This document shows positions 8,260 to 16,236 of a DNA stretch of 47,012 nt, in pieces. The stretch covers positions 1 through 47,012 of the forward strand of contig CAZZMO010000012.1 of NCBI GenBank assembly GCA_964655475.1, read 5' to 3'. The position numbers and the translations under genes are program-made. A model generated the notes under the pieces. That model saw only the letters and a program-made list of their open reading frames with translations, was not told the origin of the DNA and did no database searches. This stretch comes from VGMA01 sp964655475. Lineage in GTDB: Bacteria > Chlamydiota > Chlamydiia > Chlamydiales > VGMA01. The stretch's first letter is position 1. Every line of letters starts with the position of its first letter.

Positions 8260-8439
8260 CAGAAATCAAGGGGAATTTTAGAATCGGAGGGAGTAGAAAA
8301 AGACTCCCTTTGAAAGGGCAAAATAAAAAAACAGTTCCTTGGAAACGCTGTGGTTTCAGCAAAAGTCCCTTTTTCTGACCAAAGTTTCGATATTTTTAAT
8401 TGCCTTTGATCTGGAAAAATTGTAAAAGCTCCCTATGGG
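8260..8439. other. Non-coding remainder of the tRNA-Gly/helicase gap
   Basis: The 478-bp gap 7962-8439 holds the tRNA promoter, the palindromic element and this AT-rich, A/T-run-containing stretch. I see no conserved ORF or structured RNA here. A possible promoter lies at 8400-8428. Confidence 0.5.
8400..8428 (+). promoter_or_regulatory. Possible promoter for the SNF2 helicase gene
   Basis: TTGCCT (8400-8405) and TAAAAG (8423-8428) are 17 bp apart, just upstream of the helicase start. The -10 box is only a moderate match. Confidence 0.35.
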
Positions 8440-11400
8440 GTGAAGCCTATGTTAAATGTACGCAAGTTAAAACAAGATTATTCTCAGGCTGTGTTACGTG
8501 AAGGGAAGGAGCTTTTCGACAATGCGAAGGTCCTTTCTGCCAAAATCATTAGCATCGATGCGACATCACTTCGCATCAGCGCCAAGATCGAAGGGCAGTT
8601 CAATAACACTTACGAAAGTGAAATCGAAATCGATCGAGAAGAGTGTGAAACCATCGATTCTGATTGCGATTGTCCATATCATTACGACTGTCAGCATTTA
8701 GCTGCGCTTCTCTATTATTTAGAAGCTCATTTGGATGAGATTTTAGTCAACTATTCCAAAGAGAACGACCTCACGAATTTAGCAAATAATGAAGAATTCG
8801 ATGATAAGCAGAAAGAAGTTCTCTTTGAAGCGGTCAAGGAAGCGGTCACAAAGCAAGAGCAAAAGCAAGATGAGCAGTTTCAAAGAGAGCTCATGCAAGA
8901 GTACATCTCTGCTTCGAAAACTCTCTCCGTTTCTCCCTTTTTCCTCCCAAGAGAAGAAAGACAAATCGACACAGCAGACCTTGCGATTATTTTTACATTA
9001 CCAGCTACAAATGCCAACGTCAGACCTATTGTTGAGCTTCAATTAGCTCTTCGATTAAAATCGAGATCAAAACCTCTCCACATCCCTTGCGCTAAAGACT
9101 TCATCGACGGCCTTCGACATGAAGAGCCCTTGTTTATTGGTGGGAAGAGGTATCTCTTTTCTCTAGATTCTTTTAAAGATGAGCAGCAAGAGATTGCAAG
9201 GATGCTCATCGACTACGCAAGAGTGCACGACAAACCGACAACGGAAAAGAGTCAGCGCTGCGCTTTCATCGAGCTCAAATCATTCGGTCTCATCTTAGCG
9301 GAAGCCTACAAGAGTGCAAGAGAGCTTCTCGTGAAGGGAAGTTATAATGACGATGACCTCCCATTCCTTCCTTGTATTTATGAGGAGTCGCTCGAGAGTC
9401 CTTTGAGATTCTCCCCATCGCCAGCTCTCTTCAGAATGTCTTTAGAGTATATTGAGCCTCCTGCGAAAAAGGTGCTCATGAATCCGATGTTGTCGCTCCA
9501 TCAAAATACGGTCCAGATCGAAGAGACAAGGCTCTTTGAATGTGCAAATCCTGGATTGATTTATGGTCATATCTACTACCGATTCCCGATTCACATCACA
9601 AGGCAGCACTTGATGCACCTCCTAGAGCTTCGTGAAATCACGGTGCCAGAACCTTTATTTGGAACGTTTGTTGAAAATGCTCTTCCTGAGCTTGCAAAGT
9701 ATGCAGAGATCCTTGAGCAAGGGGTAAGTTCGAAATTTGTCACCCTTCCCTATGTCAATCCTGTCAAGGCGATCTGCGATCTTTCGTACCTCGATGGAGA
9801 GCTCGAGGCTGAACTCTTTTTCGAGTATGAAGGGTTTAAGATCCCAGCAGCCACGATGCATCTCAGCCATGAACATCTTGCTTCCTTTGTATCGAAAGAG
9901 GGGATCTTGGCGAGAAATCTCGTCGAGGAAAAAGAGATCACAGATGACCTCTTCCAAGGATTTGTCTTTAATGATGAAACGGGGCAATTTGTTGCCAAAA
10001 CAGAGAAGAAGATCGTCGATTTCATGACAGAGGTAATCCCGAGAAATCAAGGAAGGGTCACGTTCAACTGCCCACAAAACCTTCTCGATCAGTTCATCTA
10101 TGACAAGACAGAGTTTGCTTTAGAGCTCTCGCATACAGAAAGAATGGATTCCTATATTATTGCCCTCACCGTCAATGGAGATTTGGCAGGGACGAAGCTC
10201 GACAGGCTTTGGGAATGTATTTTATCGAAAAGGGCCTTTTTGGAACTCTCTCACCATAAGAAGGGAGCCAAGAAGAGTGACAAGAGTGGAAAGATCCCAA
10301 AAATCTTGGTTCTTGACCTCGAAAGGATCACGCCGCTCGTTCAACTTTTCGATGAGCTTGGCATTGATGAATTAGACAACTACGAGATTGAGCGTCCTCT
10401 TTGGAGCATTGCAAACATCGATGAATCAAACTTCAAAGATCTCCCTGTCAAATTCACGATGACGAAAAAACTTCAAGAGATCCGTAGCCAGATGCTCGGG
10501 GAAATTGAGATGAAATTCTCTCCGATTCCAAAAGAGATCAACGCAGAACTCCGCGGCTATCAGGTGGAAGGGGTACAGTGGCTCGAAAGACTTCGTTCCA
10601 TGTATCTCGGTGGGGTACTTGCCGATGATATGGGTCTTGGAAAAACAGTCCAAGCGATTGTGGGGATTACTCAGTCTCATAAACCAGGAGACACTTCGAT
10701 CGTCGTCTGCCCAACTTCCCTTCTCTACAACTGGAAGGAAGAGATTTCCAAGTTCAATCCGAAACTTAAAGTGATGATTGTCGATGGAATCCCAAGTCAG
10801 AGAAAGAAGTTGATCGAGAATGCGGGGGATATTGATGTCATCATCACCTCTTATAGCTTACTCCAAAAAGATATTGAGCAGTACCAGGCTGTCTACTTCA
10901 ACTATGTGATCCTCGATGAAGCACAGCACATCAAAAACCGCGGCACGAGAAATGCGAAGTCGGTGAAGATGTTGAAAGGGGAACACCGCATGATCTTGTC
11001 AGGTACGCCGATCGAGAACTCTCTAGAAGAGCTCTGGTCACTATTTGATTTCCTCATGCCAGGATTCTTGAGCTCATTCGATCGCTTCTTAGAAAAGTAC
11101 ATCAGAGCGCAAGGGGAAGAGCATACAAAGAACCTCGAATACCTTAAGAAGAAAGTCGCTCCGTTCATCATGCGCCGCATGAAGAGCGATGTGCTTCACG
11201 ACCTCCCTCCAGTGTCGGAGCTCGTCTACCATTGCCCACTTTCAGAAGTTCAGCTGGACCTTTACCGCTCCTATGCTGCATCAGCAAGAGACGAGCTCGT
11301 CAAGTTGGTCGAAAGAGATGGATTCGACAAGGTTCAAATTCACGTTCTTGCAACCCTCACCAGACTCAAGCAGATCTGCTGCCACCCAGCGATCTTTGCG

Positions 11401-11934
11401 AAACAGGTAGCAGAAGAGGGGGACAGTGCCAAGTACGACATGTTGAACGACCTCCTTGCAACCCTCATCGAAGGGGGACACAAAACGGTCATTTTCTCCC
11501 AATACACGAAGATGCTCCATATCTTGAAAGCAGACTTCGAGCAGAAGGGAATCCGCTTTGTCTACCTCGATGGAACGAGCAAGAACCGCCTCGAGATTGT
11601 GAAGAAGTTCAACGAAGACAAGTCTATTTCAGTCTTCTTGGTCTCTCTCAAGGCAGGGGGAACAGGTCTCAACCTCGTTGGAGCTGATACAGTCATCCAC
11701 TACGACATGTGGTGGAACCCGGCTGTGGAGAACCAGGCAACTGACCGGGTCCATCGCATGGGTCAGAACAAGAATGTCTCTGTGTATAAACTTGTTTCGC
11801 TCGGCACGATCGAAGAGAAGATCGTCGAGATGCAAAAACGTAAGCAAGGTCTTGTCAAGAAGGTGGTGAGCTGCGACGAAGAAGCTCTCGCCAAACTCAC
11901 TTGGGAAGATGTTCTCGAGCTCCTTGAGACCTAA
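8440..11934 (+). CDS. SWIM zinc finger plus SNF2-family DEAD-like helicase
   Basis: Predicted ATP-dependent DNA translocase of the SNF2/Rad54-like superfamily 2, corresponding by synteny to the helicase before mreB in C. trachomatis. The 1164-residue product has an N-terminal SWIM-type zinc finger (Cys76, Cys78, Cys84, His86) and a long intermediate region. The helicase core follows: Walker A DDMGLGKT near 728-735, DEAQ at 826-829, motif III SGTP shortly after, and a C-terminal helicase domain ending with the HRMGQ motif VI near 1105. GTG at 8440 gives the longest product, but the ATG three codons later (8449) has the better-placed GGGGTG ribosome site and is the likelier start. The role in chlamydial chromosome biology is not established. 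Confidence 0.93.
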   Translation: MKPMLNVRKLKQDYSQAVLREGKELFDNAKVLSAKIISIDATSLRISAKIEGQFNNTYESEIEIDREECETIDSDCDCPYHYDCQHLAALLYYLEAHLDEILVNYSKENDLTNLANNEEFDDKQKEVLFEAVKEAVTKQEQKQDEQFQRELMQEYISASKTLSVSPFFLPREERQIDTADLAIIFTLPATNANVRPIVELQLALRLKSRSKPLHIPCAKDFIDGLRHEEPLFIGGKRYLFSLDSFKDEQQEIARMLIDYARVHDKPTTEKSQRCAFIELKSFGLILAEAYKSARELLVKGSYNDDDLPFLPCIYEESLESPLRFSPSPALFRMSLEYIEPPAKKVLMNPMLSLHQNTVQIEETRLFECANPGLIYGHIYYRFPIHITRQHLMHLLELREITVPEPLFGTFVENALPELAKYAEILEQGVSSKFVTLPYVNPVKAICDLSYLDGELEAELFFEYEGFKIPAATMHLSHEHLASFVSKEGILARNLVEEKEITDDLFQGFVFNDETGQFVAKTEKKIVDFMTEVIPRNQGRVTFNCPQNLLDQFIYDKTEFALELSHTERMDSYIIALTVNGDLAGTKLDRLWECILSKRAFLELSHHKKGAKKSDKSGKIPKILVLDLERITPLVQLFDELGIDELDNYEIERPLWSIANIDESNFKDLPVKFTMTKKLQEIRSQMLGEIEMKFSPIPKEINAELRGYQVEGVQWLERLRSMYLGGVLADDMGLGKTVQAIVGITQSHKPGDTSIVVCPTSLLYNWKEEISKFNPKLKVMIVDGIPSQRKKLIENAGDIDVIITSYSLLQKDIEQYQAVYFNYVILDEAQHIKNRGTRNAKSVKMLKGEHRMILSGTPIENSLEELWSLFDFLMPGFLSSFDRFLEKYIRAQGEEHTKNLEYLKKKVAPFIMRRMKSDVLHDLPPVSELVYHCPLSEVQLDLYRSYAASARDELVKLVERDGFDKVQIHVLATLTRLKQICCHPAIFAKQVAEEGDSAKYDMLNDLLATLIEGGHKTVIFSQYTKMLHILKADFEQKGIRFVYLDGTSKNRLEIVKKFNEDKSISVFLVSLKAGGTGLNLVGADTVIHYDMWWNPAVENQATDRVHRMGQNKNVSVYKLVSLGTIEEKIVEMQKRKQGLVKKVVSCDEEALAKLTWEDVLELLET

Positions 11935-11943
11935 ACCTCTTAG

Positions 11944-11989
11944 CTCCTTCATTCTCATGAATTTCAGTAATTCATTGAGGGTGAGGGAG
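11944..11989 (+). terminator. Strong hairpin after the SNF2 gene
   Basis: An approximately 19-bp imperfect stem (11944-11963 with 11969-11989, loop of 5 nt) begins 10 bp after the helicase stop codon. It lacks a following T tract, so it may stabilise the mRNA 3' end or act as a non-canonical terminator. Confidence 0.5.
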
Positions 11990-12015
11990 TTAAAAACTCT
12001 AATCTAAAAATCTCC

Positions 12016-12021
12016 TATAAT
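12016..12021 (+). promoter_or_regulatory. Candidate -10 box for the small basic protein gene
   Basis: A consensus TATAAT lies 50 bp upstream of the gene at 12072. A -35 hexamer at proper spacing is poor (A-rich), so the start may depend on an activator or this may be coincidental. Confidence 0.4.
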
Positions 12022-12071
12022 ACGACAAGGAAAAAGCATATTGCTTTTGTCTTAATAAAAAGGAGAATAAT

Positions 12072-12329
12072 ATGAAAAAACCTACAAAAACAAAAAAGAA
12101 GACTGTTCGTGCTCCAGCTCGTCATGATAGACGTGTTGCACGAAGAAGCGCAAGAGGATCTAGAGCTCCAGCTCGTAAAGAAAGACGTGAAGGTCGTAGA
12201 GCACTTCGTAAAGAAGGACGCTATATGAGCAGAGCTGATCGTCAATCACGAAGAAGAGAGCTTGTTAAAGTTCTCGTGGCGATTAGTGTTCTCGCTCACT
12301 TCATCAAAAAAGTTGCTGGTCGTTCTTAA
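12072..12329 (+). CDS. Small, extremely basic Arg/Lys-rich protein with hydrophobic C-terminus
   Basis: The 85-residue product contains about 21 Arg and 11 Lys, i.e. more than a third basic residues. They are concentrated in the first 65 positions in RR/AR/RK blocks. A 14-16 residue hydrophobic helix (about 68-81) and a basic tail follow. An ideal AAGGAG ribosome site sits 6-7 bp before the ATG, and a strong terminator follows the stop, so this is a real monocistronic gene. Composition suggests nucleic-acid binding, as in chlamydial histone-like proteins, but there are no AKK-type Hc2 repeats. The hydrophobic helix is not expected in a histone and could instead mean membrane association. Function unknown. 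Confidence 0.8.
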   Translation: MKKPTKTKKKTVRAPARHDRRVARRSARGSRAPARKERREGRRALRKEGRYMSRADRQSRRRELVKVLVAISVLAHFIKKVAGRS

Positions 12330-12361
12330 TCTCGATTAGGAATTGATTTGTCGATTTCTTG

Positions 12362-12389
12362 GGCCTCCCCTTTTGTGGAGGCCTTTTTT
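12362..12389 (+). terminator. Rho-independent terminator after the basic protein gene
   Basis: The stem GGCCTCC/GGAGGCC with an 8-nt loop is followed by six T residues. It separates the small basic protein gene from mreB. Confidence 0.88.
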
Positions 12390-12398
12390 ACATTGCGA

Positions 12399-12427
12399 TT
12401 GCCAAGCAAATACTATTTCGATAAGAT
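12399..12427 (+). promoter_or_regulatory. Promoter of the mreB-pckA-dtd unit
   Basis: TTGCCA (12399-12404) and TAAGAT (12422-12427) are separated by 17 bp, 28 bp before the mreB start and just after the preceding terminator. Confidence 0.6.
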
Positions 12428-12455
12428 GACAATCTATTTGAATTGAGGCAATGGT

Positions 12456-13550
12456 ATGAATGGGGCAGAAACTTTTACTGATCGATTGACAAAGGTTTGT
12501 CGTAGAGCTCTTGGAAAATGGCGCAATGTGACAGGAATCTTCGCAAGTGATATTGGGATTGACTTAGGGACAGCCAATACGCTGGTATATGTCAGAGGAA
12601 AAGGGATTGTATTAGCGGAGCCATCTGTTGTTGCTGTCGATTCAGTGACGAATGAAGTATTAGCGGTAGGACAAAAAGCGAAAGCGATGCTCGGAAAAAC
12701 GCCGAGAAAGATCCATGCAGTCCGTCCCATGAAAGATGGGGTTATCGCTGACTTTGAAATTGCTGAAGGGATGTTGAAAGCGCTGATCAAGCGGGTCACT
12801 ACCTCCAGAAGTTTATTTAGACCGAAAATCTTGATTGCTGTTCCATCAGGGATCACAGGTGTGGAAAAGAGAGCTGTGGAAGATTCAGCTCTTCGCGCAG
12901 GAGCTCAAGAGGTGATCTTGATTGAAGAGCCGATGGCTGCTGCGATTGGGGTCGATCTCCCTGTTCATGAGCCAGCAGCGAATATGATAGTCGACATTGG
13001 TGGTGGTACGACGGAGATTGCGATCATTTCTCTTGGGGGGATTGTAGAGTCTAGATCTCTTCGAATTGGGGGAGATGAGTTTGATGATTGCATCATCAAC
13101 TACATGCGCCGCACATACAACCTCATGATTGGTCCAAGGACTGCAGAAGAGATCAAGATGACGATCGGATCTGCCTATCCTTTAGGAGATCATGAGTTAG
13201 AAATGGAAGTGAGAGGAAGAGACCAAGTAGCAGGTCTTCCGATTACAAAAAGGATCAATTCAGTAGAGATCCGCGAATGCCTTGCGGAGCCTATTCAACA
13301 GATCATTGAAAGTGTCAAACTTACACTCGAAAAGTGTCCACCTGAACTTGCTGCAGACCTCGTAGAGAGAGGGATGGTACTCGCGGGAGGGGGCGCTTTG
13401 ATCAAAGGACTCGATAAATTCTTGATCAAAGAGTGTGGCCTTCCTGTTATTATTGCACCAAATCCACTCCTTGCGGTATGTCTGGGTACAGGAAAAGCGT
13501 TAGAGTATCTCGATCGATTTAAAAAGCGCAAATCATTCGCTCTTCCCTAA
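12456..13550 (+). CDS. mreB: Rod-shape determining actin homologue MreB
   Basis: Actin-like ATPase that directs the septal/peripheral peptidoglycan machinery. In chlamydiae, which lack FtsZ, it is central to division. The 364-residue product has the phosphate-1 motif in GIDLGTANTLVYV (about 33-45), a phosphate-2 motif DIGGGTTEI and an adenosine motif with GGG near the C-terminus. An N-terminal extension of about 30 residues precedes the actin fold and contains an amphipathic Arg-rich helix, matching the extended N-termini I recall for chlamydial MreB. The ATG is preceded by a GAGG-containing site. pckA follows after 17 bp. Confidence 0.97.
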   Translation: MNGAETFTDRLTKVCRRALGKWRNVTGIFASDIGIDLGTANTLVYVRGKGIVLAEPSVVAVDSVTNEVLAVGQKAKAMLGKTPRKIHAVRPMKDGVIADFEIAEGMLKALIKRVTTSRSLFRPKILIAVPSGITGVEKRAVEDSALRAGAQEVILIEEPMAAAIGVDLPVHEPAANMIVDIGGGTTEIAIISLGGIVESRSLRIGGDEFDDCIINYMRRTYNLMIGPRTAEEIKMTIGSAYPLGDHELEMEVRGRDQVAGLPITKRINSVEIRECLAEPIQQIIESVKLTLEKCPPELAADLVERGMVLAGGGALIKGLDKFLIKECGLPVIIAPNPLLAVCLGTGKALEYLDRFKKRKSFALP

Positions 13551-13560
13551 ACGTTTAGGG
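13545..13560 (+). promoter_or_regulatory. Palindrome covering the mreB stop and pckA ribosome site
   Basis: CCCTAAACGTTTAGGG is a perfect 16-bp palindrome that contains the mreB TAA stop (13548-13550). Its right arm is part of the GGGGG ribosome site of pckA, seven bases before the GTG start, and a short T run follows. As RNA it could hide the pckA ribosome site unless ribosomes translate through mreB, or act as a weak attenuator. Confidence 0.45.
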
Positions 13561-13567
13561 GGTTTTT

Positions 13568-15331
13568 GTGAAGTATGCTGATTTTGTCAGGACTGCCAAG
13601 GAACTTTGTCAGCCAGATCACGTCTATATTTGTGATGGTTCCGATGAGGAGAGGCAAAAAATCGCAAAGCTTCTTGTCGATCAGGGGACTTTCATCCCGC
13701 TCAATCCTCAAAAAAGAGAGGGAAGCTATCTCGCTCGATCTGATCCTGACGATGTCGCAAGAGTAGAGCAGCGCACCTTCATCTGTTCTGAAAAAGAAGA
13801 AGATGCAGGCCCTTCAAATAACTGGAAAGATCCCAAAGAGATGAAAGCGCACCTCATGAAGATCTTTCAAGGGTGTATGAAAGGGAGAACGATGTATGTC
13901 ATCCCTTTTTGCATGGGGCCCTACGGCGCTGTGACTGCAAAAATTGGGATTCAAATCACAGACTCTCCCTACGTCGTCTACAACATGTCGATCATGACCA
14001 GGGTGAGTTTAGAGTTTCTTGATAAGCCGTTCATTCCGTGTCTCCATTCTGTTGGGATGCCTCTTTCTCCGAATGAAAAAGATGTCCCATGGCCTTGCAA
14101 TAAGGAGAAATGGATCGTCCATTTTCCTGATTCAGAAGAGATCTGGTCTTATGGAAGTGGATATGGTGGAAATGCCTTGTTAGGGAAGAAGTGTTTAGCT
14201 CTGAGGCTCGCCAGTGTCCTTGCGAAAAAAGAGGGATGGATGGCAGAGCATATGCTCATTTTAGGGATAACCAATCCTGAAGGGAAAAAACGGTATGTCG
14301 CAGCAGCGTTCCCAAGCGCTTGTGGGAAAACGAATCTTGCGATGTTAAAGCCCACCCTGCCAGGTTGGCAAGTTGAGTGTGTGGGTGATGATATCGCCTG
14401 GCTCCACATCGGTCCCGAGGGGGCTCTTTATGCGATCAATCCAGAGAAGGGATTCTTTGGAGTGGCCCCTGGAACCTCAGAGAGGTCGAATCCCCACGCA
14501 ATCAGCACAATCTCCAAGAATACTGTGTTTACGAATGTGGCTTTGACGGAAGATGGAGACGTTTGGTGGGAGGGGCTTACCAAAGAGCCACCACCAGGAA
14601 AAATCATCGATTGGAAAGGAAGAGAGTGGACAAGAGAGGAGCCCGCGGCCCATCCGAACTCTCGCTTCACAGTATCAGTTACAGAGTGCCCCATCCTAGA
14701 CCCTGAATTTGACAATCTCGAGGGGGTAAGGATCGATGCGATCATCTTTGGAGGGAGAAGAGCTCAAGATGTGCCACTCGTTCTCGAAGGATCTACCTGG
14801 GCTCAAGGGGTGTTTTTCGGTGCGAATCTCTCTTCTGAAAAGACGGCAGCAGCGACAGGTACTGTCGGCGATGTGAGAAGAGATCCCTTTGCCATGCTCC
14901 CATTTTGTGGCTACCACATGGGAGACTACATTCAACACTGGCTCGATATGGGGAAAAAGATCAACCCAAGTTATTTACCTCGGATCTATCAGGTCAATTG
15001 GTTTAGAAAATCTCAAGAGGGGAGATTCCTCTGGCCAGGGTTTTGCGAAAATGTCCGCATCCTGAAATGGATCACCGAAAGACTCGATGCAAAGATTGGA
15101 GCGATGAAGACACCCATCGGGAAAATCCCTTGCCCACATGACCTCAACACGCATGGTCTTGCTCTCCCAGAGGAGGTCATCAATGAGCTCTTTAGAATCG
15201 ATCCCGCAGCGCATAAGAAAAATATTGCTGAAGCAAAAGAATATTTCCGGCAGTTTGAGCCAAGATTTCCTGAAGCGATCAAAAAGGAAATGGAAAAAAT
15301 TGCGTTTGAGTTAGACCATTTCCGCATATGA
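13568..15331 (+). CDS. pckA: Phosphoenolpyruvate carboxykinase (GTP)
   Basis: Interconverts oxaloacetate plus GTP with phosphoenolpyruvate, linking C4 acids to gluconeogenesis. The 587-residue product has the length of GTP-type PEPCK. It contains the P-loop FPSACGKTN at 248-256, the GTP-type substrate region including YGGNALLGKKC upstream of it, and downstream metal/guanine-binding segments. The start is GTG, because the only good ribosome site (GGGGG) lies 5-8 bp upstream and the N-terminus then matches family length. It overlaps dtd by an ATGA junction. mreB-pckA adjacency is conserved in Chlamydia. Confidence 0.97.
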   Translation: MKYADFVRTAKELCQPDHVYICDGSDEERQKIAKLLVDQGTFIPLNPQKREGSYLARSDPDDVARVEQRTFICSEKEEDAGPSNNWKDPKEMKAHLMKIFQGCMKGRTMYVIPFCMGPYGAVTAKIGIQITDSPYVVYNMSIMTRVSLEFLDKPFIPCLHSVGMPLSPNEKDVPWPCNKEKWIVHFPDSEEIWSYGSGYGGNALLGKKCLALRLASVLAKKEGWMAEHMLILGITNPEGKKRYVAAAFPSACGKTNLAMLKPTLPGWQVECVGDDIAWLHIGPEGALYAINPEKGFFGVAPGTSERSNPHAISTISKNTVFTNVALTEDGDVWWEGLTKEPPPGKIIDWKGREWTREEPAAHPNSRFTVSVTECPILDPEFDNLEGVRIDAIIFGGRRAQDVPLVLEGSTWAQGVFFGANLSSEKTAAATGTVGDVRRDPFAMLPFCGYHMGDYIQHWLDMGKKINPSYLPRIYQVNWFRKSQEGRFLWPGFCENVRILKWITERLDAKIGAMKTPIGKIPCPHDLNTHGLALPEEVINELFRIDPAAHKKNIAEAKEYFRQFEPRFPEAIKKEMEKIAFELDHFRI

Positions 15332-15786
15332 GTAGAATATTAGTCCAAAGAGTCAAGAGGGCCGAGGTTCGGGTCAATGGAGAGGTTCTCGGAAAAATTC
15401 AGCATGGACTTCTTGTCTACGTAGGGATTCACCACACCGATACCGTCGAAGAGGTCCATTTTTTAGCGCAAAAAGTTATTGATCTGCGCGTTTTTCAAGA
15501 TGATATGGAGAAGATGAATCTATCGATTCGAGATGTCAAAGGCTCCATCCTCGCGATTTCACAATTTACACTTTATGGGGATGCATCAAAAGGGAGAAGG
15601 CCTACTTTCATAGAAGCGGCGCCCCCTGCATTAGCTAAGGAACTCTACGATAAATTTGTAGAGAAGCTCAAAGAGCTGTTAGGTCCTCATCTTGTCGCAG
15701 AAGGGCGGTTCGCTGCACACATGGAGATCGATTATATTAACGATGGCCCTGTGTCGCTAATCTTGGACAAATCTCATCTTCGTTAA
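15328..15786 (+). CDS. dtd: D-aminoacyl-tRNA deacylase
   Basis: Removes D-amino acids (and glycine from tRNA-Ala) mis-attached to tRNAs. The 152-residue product has the two cross-subunit signatures: SQFTL at about 77-81 and the Gly-Pro motif in NDGPV near the C-terminus. Its start overlaps the pckA stop in an ATGA junction, indicating coupled translation. The last 50 bp overlap the 3' end of the convergent ndk gene. Confidence 0.95.
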   Translation: MSRILVQRVKRAEVRVNGEVLGKIQHGLLVYVGIHHTDTVEEVHFLAQKVIDLRVFQDDMEKMNLSIRDVKGSILAISQFTLYGDASKGRRPTFIEAAPPALAKELYDKFVEKLKELLGPHLVAEGRFAAHMEIDYINDGPVSLILDKSHLR

Positions 15787-16183
15787 AGAAGAATTTCAAT
15801 TCTCTAGCAGCATTTTCAGGGGAATCAGACCCGTGAACTGCGTTGCGATCGATAGACTCAGCAAAATCAGCTCTGATGGTTCCAGGAGCTGCGTTTTGAG
15901 GATTTGTTGCACCCATGATCTGACGATATCTTTGTACAGCATCTACCCCTTCGAGGCACATGACAACGACAGGGCCAGAGCTCATGAAAGAGACGAGGTC
16001 TTGGTAGAAAGGCTTGTCTTTATGGATGTCGTAGAATTCTGCCGCTTCTGCTGAAGAGAGAGTCTTCATTTTCATCGCGATGATACAGAGACCGTTTTTC
16101 TCAATCCGGTCGAGAATTTCTCCGATATGGCTCTTTTCAACCGCGTCTGGTTTAATAATTCCTAATGTCCGTAATGTTTGCAT
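15737..16183 (-). CDS. ndk: Nucleoside diphosphate kinase
   Basis: Transfers the gamma-phosphate between nucleoside triphosphates and diphosphates via a phospho-histidine. The 148-residue product carries the active-site motif NAVHGSDSPENA with the catalytic His, an N-terminal IIKPDAV strand and the Kpn loop region. The ATG is at 16183. The C-terminus extends slightly beyond the family core and overlaps dtd by 50 bp on the opposite strand. Confidence 0.97.
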   Translation of the reverse strand: MQTLRTLGIIKPDAVEKSHIGEILDRIEKNGLCIIAMKMKTLSSAEAAEFYDIHKDKPFYQDLVSFMSSGPVVVMCLEGVDAVQRYRQIMGATNPQNAAPGTIRADFAESIDRNAVHGSDSPENAARELKFFFNEDEICPRLATQGHR

Positions 16184-16236
16184 ATATTCCTCTAGTTTCG
16201 TAGGGAATAGGCTAGCAAGCCTTGGAATAATTTTCT

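Noticed and set aside
9655..10077. 140-codon minus-strand frame within the SNF2 gene
   Set aside because: It is fully inside a conserved coding sequence and no start signal is visible.
12434..12856. 140-codon minus-strand frame over the mreB 5' end
   Set aside because: It overlaps the mreB promoter and conserved nucleotide-binding codons, so it is an antisense shadow.
15013..15327. Several 80-105 codon frames antisense to pckA
   Set aside because: They are shadows of a conserved gene on the other strand, and the pckA product is full length.
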